Below, in pieces: positions 43,039-47,717 of a stretch of 47,717 bases of DNA. The first letter of the stretch is position 1, and each line of letters opens with the position of its first letter. The stretch is from Christensenella sp. UBA1242 (GTDB lineage: Bacteria; Bacillota; Clostridia; Christensenellales; UBA1242). The notes below the pieces were generated by a model. It saw only the letters and a list, made by a program, of their open reading frames with translations, ran no database searches and was not told the origin of the DNA. The stretch spans positions 281 through 47,997 of the forward strand of contig DBWI01000026.1 in the NCBI GenBank assembly GCA_002308915.1. Reading direction: 5' to 3'. The position numbers and the translations under genes were made by a program.

Positions 43039-43067
43039 AGTATAAACTTTAAAAAAATAAAATACAA
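43039..43067 (-). promoter_or_regulatory. Promoter of the GLUG-repeat gene
   Basis: On the minus strand: TTGTAT (43067-43062), 17 bases, TATACT (43044-43039). Confidence 0.65.
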
Positions 43068-43081
43068 GTATTTTATGACAT

Positions 43082-43105
43082 AAAAAAAGGACTAAAATAG
43101 TCCTT
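43082..43105 (-). terminator. Terminator overlapping the fhs stop codon
   Basis: AAGGACTA and TAGTCCTT pair (43087-43105) with a 3-base loop. On the minus strand a run of seven T follows. The last fhs codons and its TAG form the stem. Confidence 0.85.
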
Positions 43106-44741
43106 CAATTATATAGTTATTGTCTATTTTCATATTAACAGCATTTGGTGTTTTTGATAGTCCTGGCATCAAAAGCATACTGCCTGCAAGTGCAACAATA
43201 AATCCTGCACCATTCTTTAGTTCCAAATCTCTTATTGTGATATAAAAATCTTTTGGTCTGTTGAGTAGTTTTGCATCATCAGATAAACTGTATTGTGTTT
43301 TTGCTATTATAATTGGCAATTTGTTTAGATGCAAAGCATTTAGTTTTTTGATTGTTTCTTCGGCTTTTGGTAAGAACTTTACACCTTTTGCTCCATATAC
43401 TTTTGTTGCAATATCTTTTATTTTTTGTTTTATTGTTGAATTAATGTCATAAGCAAATTCAAATGTTGAATTATCTTTGTCGCATAATTCAATAACTTTT
43501 TCTGCTAGTTTTTTGGTTCCTTTTTTCCCTTCTCCCCAAACATCACAAACGACACAATCAATTTTAATTTCATTAAGTTCTCTTAACACTGTGTTAATTT
43601 CTTCAAGTGTGTCCGTTGTGTATCTGTTTAGCGCAACAACAACTGGCAACTTGAATTGATTGTATATTGTGTTTATATGAGCATATAGGTTGTCCATACC
43701 AATTTTTACTGCTTCTACATTCTCTTCTTTGATATTTTCATAAGCAACACCACCGTGTAACTTTAAAGCACCAATTGTTGCAACAAGAACAACAGCATTT
43801 GGTTTTAGGTTTGCTACTCTGCATTTTAAGTCAAAAAACTTTTCTGCACCAAGATCTGAACCAAAACCTGCTTCGGTTACAACATAATCAGCATAAGACA
43901 TAGCCATTTTTGTTGCAATAACACTATTACAGCCATGAGCAATATTTGCAAATGGTCCAAGGTGAACAAGTGCTGGTGTGTGGTCAAGTGTTTGAACAAT
44001 ATTTGGCATTAAAGCATCTTTTAGCAGTATTGCCATGGCATTTTCTGCTTTTAGATCTCTTGCATAAACCAAATTACCCTTTTTGTTTAATGCAACAGCA
44101 ATATTGCCTAATCTTTGCTTTAGGTCATCAAAATCTGTTGCAAGACACATTATTGCCATAATTTCGCTTGCTGCTGTGATTGTGAAACTATCTTTTCTTT
44201 CTACCCCGTTTTTGTCACCCATGCCCACAGTAACACTTCTTAGTGCTCTGTCGTTTAGATCAAGACATCTGTGGAATAATATATTATTTTCGTCTATATT
44301 TAATTCATTTCCTTGAAATAAGTGATTATCTATCATACTGCACAAAAGATTGTTTGCGCTTGTTATTGCGTGGAAATCACCGTTAAAATGCAAGTTTATG
44401 TCTTCCATTGGCGCAACTTGACTATATCCACCACCAGTTGCTCCACCTTTTATTCCAAAAACTGGTCCAAGTGATGGCTCACGAAGTGCCAGACAGGTGT
44501 TTTTGTGTAATTTTGATAAAGCGTCAGCAAGCCCGATTGATACTGTTGTTTTTCCTATTCCCATTTTTGTTGGATTGATTGCTGTAACTAATATTAGTTT
44601 GCCTTGCTTGTTGCCATACTCAATTGGAAGTTTTGCCTTGTAATTGCCATACAAAGAAAACTCGCCTTTGTAGCCAAGTTTTTTTACTATTTTGTCAATT
44701 TTTTCTAATTTTGTATTTCTTGCTATCTCTATATCTGTCAT
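43092..44741 (-). CDS. fhs: Formate-tetrahydrofolate ligase
   Basis: This enzyme makes 10-formyl-THF from formate, THF and ATP. From ATG 44741 (549 residues; GAGG 5 bases upstream) it opens MTDIEIARNTK. REPSLGPVFGIKGGATGGGY, QVAPMEDINLHFNGDFHAIT and ATDFDDLKQRLG are family blocks. The P-loop reads NPTKMGIGKTT where families usually have TPAGEGKTT, so the Glu is Ile though Gly-Lys-Thr remains. Length is near the usual 556. The frame continues upstream through the promoter and is rejected there. It is a single-gene unit with promoter and terminator. Confidence 0.95.
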   Translation of the reverse strand: MTDIEIARNTKLEKIDKIVKKLGYKGEFSLYGNYKAKLPIEYGNKQGKLILVTAINPTKMGIGKTTVSIGLADALSKLHKNTCLALREPSLGPVFGIKGGATGGGYSQVAPMEDINLHFNGDFHAITSANNLLCSMIDNHLFQGNELNIDENNILFHRCLDLNDRALRSVTVGMGDKNGVERKDSFTITAASEIMAIMCLATDFDDLKQRLGNIAVALNKKGNLVYARDLKAENAMAILLKDALMPNIVQTLDHTPALVHLGPFANIAHGCNSVIATKMAMSYADYVVTEAGFGSDLGAEKFFDLKCRVANLKPNAVVLVATIGALKLHGGVAYENIKEENVEAVKIGMDNLYAHINTIYNQFKLPVVVALNRYTTDTLEEINTVLRELNEIKIDCVVCDVWGEGKKGTKKLAEKVIELCDKDNSTFEFAYDINSTIKQKIKDIATKVYGAKGVKFLPKAEETIKKLNALHLNKLPIIIAKTQYSLSDDAKLLNRPKDFYITIRDLELKNGAGFIVALAGSMLLMPGLSKTPNAVNMKIDNNYIIEGLF

Positions 44742-44760
44742 TTTTACCTCTATATGCTGA

Positions 44761-44789
44761 ATTATACAAAAAATAATTATTTTTGTCCA
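44761..44789 (-). promoter_or_regulatory. Promoter of fhs
   Basis: On the minus strand: TGGACA (44789-44784), 17 bases, consensus TATAAT (44766-44761). It follows the WG-repeat terminator directly. Confidence 0.82.
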
Positions 44790-44800
44790 CAAAATGACAT

Positions 44801-44832
44801 AAAAAAAGATGATGCCTTTTGACATCACCTTT
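44801..44832 (-). terminator. Terminator of the WG-repeat gene
   Basis: A 12-bp stem (two G-U pairs in the RNA) joins 44805-44816 to 44821-44832 around a 4-base loop. Seven T follow on the minus strand. Confidence 0.85.
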
Positions 44833-44839
44833 TGTTGTT

Positions 44840-45847
44840 TTATAATTCTTGTCCTTTATCATATTTCTTCATTTCAATCTTCTTTTGAACATCAAGAATT
44901 TTGTATCTGATTGGAAGAAATTTCTTTGTGCTAAATTTCAAATCTTGCTTCTTTAATTGATATTTAATCTCAATAGCTTCTTTGCCTTGATACAACTTGC
45001 CATCTGCATCTGCATAAGCCACTTGGCCATTTATTACTGCAGGAATATATTTTGCTGATGGTTCAAAATGTTTAATTTCATCACATACGCAAGGAAGAAT
45101 AATTTCGCCTTTGTTATTGAATATACCATACTTGCCTCTTGAATCTTTAACTTTGATAAAATCATACATGTTAACAAAATCTATTGTTTCAAAAGTGATT
45201 GGAACAACTGGATACAAATCTTTATTGATAACTCCTTCCAACCCATTTTTCCTTACAATTGCAAGACCATTTCTGTTGAAATCAGAAATGAAATCATAAT
45301 TAAATGGTACAGCAGTAGTTAATTTTATATCAAGAGCACCAAGCTTGAAATTTTTTGAACAAATTACTCTGCCGTTTTTGAACTTGCCAACAACATCAAA
45401 CTCAAAATTTGTGAGTTGACGGCCGGTTGTGTCAAAAATTGCATATTTGTCATTTTTTTCCAAAGCAACAAAGCCCTCGCCCATGTTTACATATTTATCA
45501 TAGTTTTCATCAAGAAGTATTGAACCTGTTTTGTCAACCATATTAAATTTGTCATCGTCAAGTTGAACAATTGCAACTGGATTTGTAAATTTTGTATCAG
45601 CAACTTCAGCATATTTATAATCGTCAAAGCCCTTGCCTTCTTTTGTGTAAACAGTGTATCTGTTTGGATATCCTTTGCAAACGAATAAATTCATTTCTGA
45701 GCTATATTCAATGCTATCAAAAGCAACAGGAACGATTTCTTTGTTATTTTCATCAACTATTCCAACAAAAGAAGGATCAATAATTTCAATTCCATACTCC
45801 CATGCTTTGTATAAACCTTTACCTATTGAAATTTTCTTGTCGTACAT
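44840..45847 (-). CDS. WG-repeat (KWG) protein
   Basis: The 335 residues from ATG 45847 are a run of WG/KWG-type beta repeats: KYAIFDTTGRQL, GLEGVINKDLYPVVP, KYGIFNNKGEIILPC and DGKLY units, each about 40-50 residues. No signal peptide or membrane helix is visible, so it is probably cytoplasmic. WG repeats are binding scaffolds and the function is not known here. The start is chosen for AGGAGG seven bases upstream; the GTG/ATG further up would lie over that site. The C-terminal 40 residues are Lys-rich. It has a consensus promoter. Confidence 0.78.
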   Translation of the reverse strand: MYDKKISIGKGLYKAWEYGIEIIDPSFVGIVDENNKEIVPVAFDSIEYSSEMNLFVCKGYPNRYTVYTKEGKGFDDYKYAEVADTKFTNPVAIVQLDDDKFNMVDKTGSILLDENYDKYVNMGEGFVALEKNDKYAIFDTTGRQLTNFEFDVVGKFKNGRVICSKNFKLGALDIKLTTAVPFNYDFISDFNRNGLAIVRKNGLEGVINKDLYPVVPITFETIDFVNMYDFIKVKDSRGKYGIFNNKGEIILPCVCDEIKHFEPSAKYIPAVINGQVAYADADGKLYQGKEAIEIKYQLKKQDLKFSTKKFLPIRYKILDVQKKIEMKKYDKGQEL

Positions 45848-45873
45848 AGTAGCACCTCCTACTTCGTACATTT

Positions 45874-45902
45874 ATATTAACATAAATATTGTATATTGTC
45901 AA
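45874..45902 (-). promoter_or_regulatory. Promoter of the WG-repeat gene
   Basis: On the minus strand: consensus TTGACA (45902-45897), 17 bases ending TGT, TAATAT (45879-45874), an extended -10. The bases 45897-45910 match 39246-39259 exactly. Confidence 0.85.
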
Positions 45903-45982
45903 TATGCAATCGTAATAGCAATACCTAAATAATTTGGGTAATTCTTGTATTAAATAAAAAAAAGTGTGCAAACTACAAATGT

Positions 45983-45997
45983 AAAGCAAATTGCTTT
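45983..45997. promoter_or_regulatory. Perfect palindrome before the small four-Cys ORF
   Basis: AAAGCAA-A-TTGCTTT lies 6 bases before the AGGAGG of the 48-codon ORF. It could be an operator or an mRNA hairpin near the ribosome site; a competing GCAAA/TTTGC stem overlaps it. No clear promoter was found in 45911-45982. Confidence 0.4.
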
Positions 45998-46019
45998 GCA
46001 AAGGAGGTAAAACTATATA

Positions 46020-46166
46020 ATGTTTGGCAGACACAAAATGAGCAAGGAAAGTAAAAAATGTAAAAACTGCTCATCAAAAACAAACTTAAACACAGAAGCT
46101 GGCTCGGATATGAATATGTCAAAACCTAAACGAACCAAAAACTGTTCTTCGTGTTTAAAAAAGTAG
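46020..46166 (+). CDS. 48-residue four-cysteine miniprotein
   Basis: A plus-strand ORF of 48 codons from ATG 46020 to TAG 46166. AAAGGAGGT lies upstream but the gap to the ATG is 12 bases, longer than ideal. The product is basic and has two CxxC pairs, KKCKNCSSK (Cys 14, 17) and KNCSSCLKK (Cys 42, 45), separated by 24 residues: a probable small zinc-binding knuckle. A strong terminator follows within 10 bases, supporting a real transcript. I do not recognise a family. Confidence 0.65.
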   Translation: MFGRHKMSKESKKCKNCSSKTNLNTEAGSDMNMSKPKRTKNCSSCLKK

Positions 46167-46173
46167 TTTTGCT

Positions 46174-46207
46174 AAAAAAAACCTTGGCATTAGCCAAGGC
46201 TTTTTTT
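46174..46207. terminator. Bidirectional terminator between the miniprotein and the HExxH gene
   Basis: CCTTGGC (46182-46188) and GCCAAGG (46193-46199) pair around ATTA, flanked by eight A and seven T. It ends both convergent genes. Confidence 0.9.
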
Positions 46208-47501
46208 ATTGTTCAGCACTAATATTTGAATGTATATAGTGTTTATTTCTGTTACTTAATTCTGCAATAACATCTTTTCTGATTTGGTCTGGATCATAAC
46301 CAAGTTGTTTACACTTTTCATCAATTTGTTCCCTTGCGCTATGTAGATCCTTAAAAACAGTCATATCTTTCTTTTTTTGTGGGTCATTATAAGTTAAAAC
46401 AGAAGTTGCTATATTGTAGTAATCAAAATACATTTTCCTTATTTGTTGCTCTGTAATCTTAGGATTTTTGAGCTCTTCTGCCACTGCATTTTGATACAGT
46501 CTTGATAAAATTGCCTCTAATTTCATTTGAGCATACACACAACATTCATTATCCGTTAGGTCTTCAATCTCATTTTCAAAGCCAGCTTGTAATAAGTATT
46601 CTCTTGATTTTATACTTGATGTTGCAGCTACGCATAATACTTCTAATATTTTGAGTTGATCAACTGTTAAGCCAGTTTTTTTATATACTAAATCTGCAAA
46701 AGCATCTTTTGATATCAATCTTGCCCTTTGCATCTCAGCTTCTCCTAGTAATACAGAAAGAAATTGCCCTACTGAATATAAACTATTGTTTGATGATTCA
46801 ATGTTGGGAACTGCTTGAGTCATTGACTTACCTTTGAAAGTACGCAATAATAAAACTTTTCTGTGAATATTTGCAGCATCAAGAGAAACCCTTTCAACCA
46901 AAATTTCTTCAAGTGAAAGATTATTAGAATTGTATTTTAATAATCCATTTGTTGAAGCAGATGCATGATAAAATTCGTGTGCGATTACTTTTTTTCGTAA
47001 TTCTTGCTTAAATTCCATTTTTTTGTCTTCTGGTAGTTTGTTATAGTAATCACCATATATATCTTCTCTATTTGAAGATTCAAACTTAAAACTATAAATA
47101 AAAGGTAAATTATGTAAACTTTTTTCTTTTAATGTAGCTTCACCATTTAGAGTAATATATTTTAAGTCTTCTGGCTCAAATTCAGTAAAAATAACTCTAT
47201 TTTGAGCGTGCATATATAATCTTATAATATAAACTGAGCTAATAGAAAATTCACTAACAGGTTTATACTGAATACCATACTTTTCACAAATTTCTTTTCT
47301 TGTGGCTTCAAACTTGTCCTTGTCTGGCAAATCACTAAGTTTTATCTTCTCTGCATTATATGATTTTAATGTCACAAAAGTATCAAAAATTGCATCCAAA
47401 AACTCTTCTTCATCATTATAACCTTTTGTGGAGAATTTATCTAAATTACCAAATACAATTTTAATAAATTGTTTTAATTCATCTTTTGACATTTGCATCA
47501 T
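46206..47501 (-). CDS. HExxH-motif protein, putative zinc metalloprotease
   Basis: A 431-residue protein from ATG 47501, the first ATG past the promoter. KKVIAHEFYHASAS (HEFYH at about 175-179) is a zincin-type motif; Glu residues in LEEILVERVS, 20-24 residues later, could be the third metal ligand, as in gluzincins. No signal peptide or membrane segment is visible, so a secreted enzyme is unlikely unless exported otherwise. The rest is helical and unfamiliar. AGAAG is a modest ribosome site. The longer frame start at 47540 lies inside the promoter. Protease activity is inferred from one motif. Confidence 0.65.
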   Translation of the reverse strand: MMQMSKDELKQFIKIVFGNLDKFSTKGYNDEEEFLDAIFDTFVTLKSYNAEKIKLSDLPDKDKFEATRKEICEKYGIQYKPVSEFSISSVYIIRLYMHAQNRVIFTEFEPEDLKYITLNGEATLKEKSLHNLPFIYSFKFESSNREDIYGDYYNKLPEDKKMEFKQELRKKVIAHEFYHASASTNGLLKYNSNNLSLEEILVERVSLDAANIHRKVLLLRTFKGKSMTQAVPNIESSNNSLYSVGQFLSVLLGEAEMQRARLISKDAFADLVYKKTGLTVDQLKILEVLCVAATSSIKSREYLLQAGFENEIEDLTDNECCVYAQMKLEAILSRLYQNAVAEELKNPKITEQQIRKMYFDYYNIATSVLTYNDPQKKKDMTVFKDLHSAREQIDEKCKQLGYDPDQIRKDVIAELSNRNKHYIHSNISAEQ

Positions 47502-47518
47502 TTTTTCTTCTTGTTTAT

Positions 47519-47547
47519 ATATTATAATATAAAAAATCAAAAGTCAA
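47519..47547 (-). promoter_or_regulatory. Promoter of the HExxH-protein gene
   Basis: On the minus strand: TTGACT (47547-47542), 17 bases, TAATAT (47524-47519). A TATAAT two bases upstream would give a 15-base gap. It lies just after the tRNA terminator. Confidence 0.75.
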
Positions 47548-47551
47548 TATT

Positions 47552-47580
47552 AAAAAAATAACCATTGCTGGTTATTTTTT
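47552..47580 (-). terminator. Terminator after tRNA-Leu
   Basis: AAAATAACC (to 47563) and GGTTATTTT (from 47570) pair around ATTGCT; T residues follow on the minus strand. It begins at the tRNA CCA. Confidence 0.85.
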
Positions 47581-47666
47581 GGTGCCGGGAACCGGACTTG
47601 AACCGGTACGAAGTTTCCCTCGAGGGATTTTAAGTCCCTTGCGTCTGCCTATTCCGCCATCTCGGC
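47580..47666 (-). tRNA. tRNA-Leu(UAA)
   Basis: The minus strand reads GCCGAGATGGCGGAATAGG as acceptor and D arm, GGGACTTAAAATCCC as anticodon arm (anticodon TAA), a long class II variable arm, the T arm GGTTCAAGTCC, and an acceptor 3' strand with encoded CCA (47582-47580). One A-C mismatch is seen in the acceptor stem. Confidence 0.95.
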
Positions 47667-47668
47667 AT

Positions 47669-47717
47669 TGGAGGTGCCACCCAGATTTGAACTGGGGAAT
47701 AAAGGTTTTGCAGACCT
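47669..47717 (-). tRNA. tRNA-Cys(GCA), 5' part beyond the window
   Basis: The minus strand reads AGGTCTGCAAAACCT (anticodon GCA in a CTGCAAA loop), variable region, CAGTTCAAATCTG as T arm, then GGCACC, U73 and encoded CCA (47671-47669). U73 is typical of tRNA-Cys. Two bases separate it from tRNA-Leu. Confidence 0.92.

Noticed and set aside
44742..44828. N-terminal extension of formate-THF ligase
   Set aside because: It runs through the promoter and into the upstream terminator; GAGG serves ATG 44741 and family homology begins there.
1..47717. CRISPR array, phage genes, insertion sequence or TGA recoding
   Set aside because: No regularly spaced repeats, transposase or phage motifs were seen. 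TGA ends genes such as rimO and ruvB in good overlaps, so it is a stop.

Overview
The window is about 47.7 kb of AT-rich bacterial chromosome. It comes from a Gram-positive Bacillota/Clostridia-like organism, probably an uncultivated, streamlined lineage. The evidence is gene order: miaB-mutS-mutL-miaA, ftsK-rimO-pgsA-cinA-recA, rpsO-pnp-ylxY, secD-secF-recJ-rel-hemZ, ruvC-ruvA-ruvB-queA-tgt-yajC and infC-rpmI-rplT are all Firmicutes arrangements. Strong GGAGG ribosome sites and TTGACA/TATAAT promoters fit. TGA is used as an ordinary stop, so the code is standard. I see no phage, insertion sequence or CRISPR array.

Layout: almost everything reads leftwards (minus strand). Bases 1-55 hold the 3' end of a plus-strand tRNA and its terminator. 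Bases 108-8467 are a hypothetical gene, then the ynbB-like/miaA/mutL/mutS/miaB block. A plus-strand class A PBP (8580-10820) converges on the recA operon (10817-17742: ftsK, rimO, pgsA, cinA, recA). Next come ylxY, pnp and rpsO (17815-20992), then hemZ, rel and recJ (21109-27018), then secF and secD (27124-29512). The ruvCAB-queA-tgt-yajC unit (29690-35114) contains a 28-residue membrane ORF just before yajC. Bases 35214-38410 hold a hypothetical gene, yebC, a TrmH-family methylase, rplT, rpmI and infC.

The right-hand part (38592-47501) is more lineage-specific. It has a hypothetical protein, a YtxC-like protein, a repeat-domain lipoprotein facing a GLUG-repeat surface protein, formate-THF ligase, a WG-repeat protein, a 48-residue four-cysteine ORF and an HExxH protein. 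The window ends in tRNA-Leu(UAA) and a partial tRNA-Cys(GCA).

The striking theme is conserved genes kept in their usual places but stripped of functional residues or domains. SecD and SecF both lack the proton-relay aspartates. Rel keeps its synthetase but has lost every hydrolase motif. CinA has lost its signature motifs at both ends. MiaB has no TRAM domain. The YlxY deacetylase has no TFDDG motif. These were read from the translated sequence and aligned by memory of the families, not by database search. No complete undescribed multi-gene system was recognised. The best novelty candidates are the degenerate SecDF, the synthetase-only Rel and the two small ORFs.
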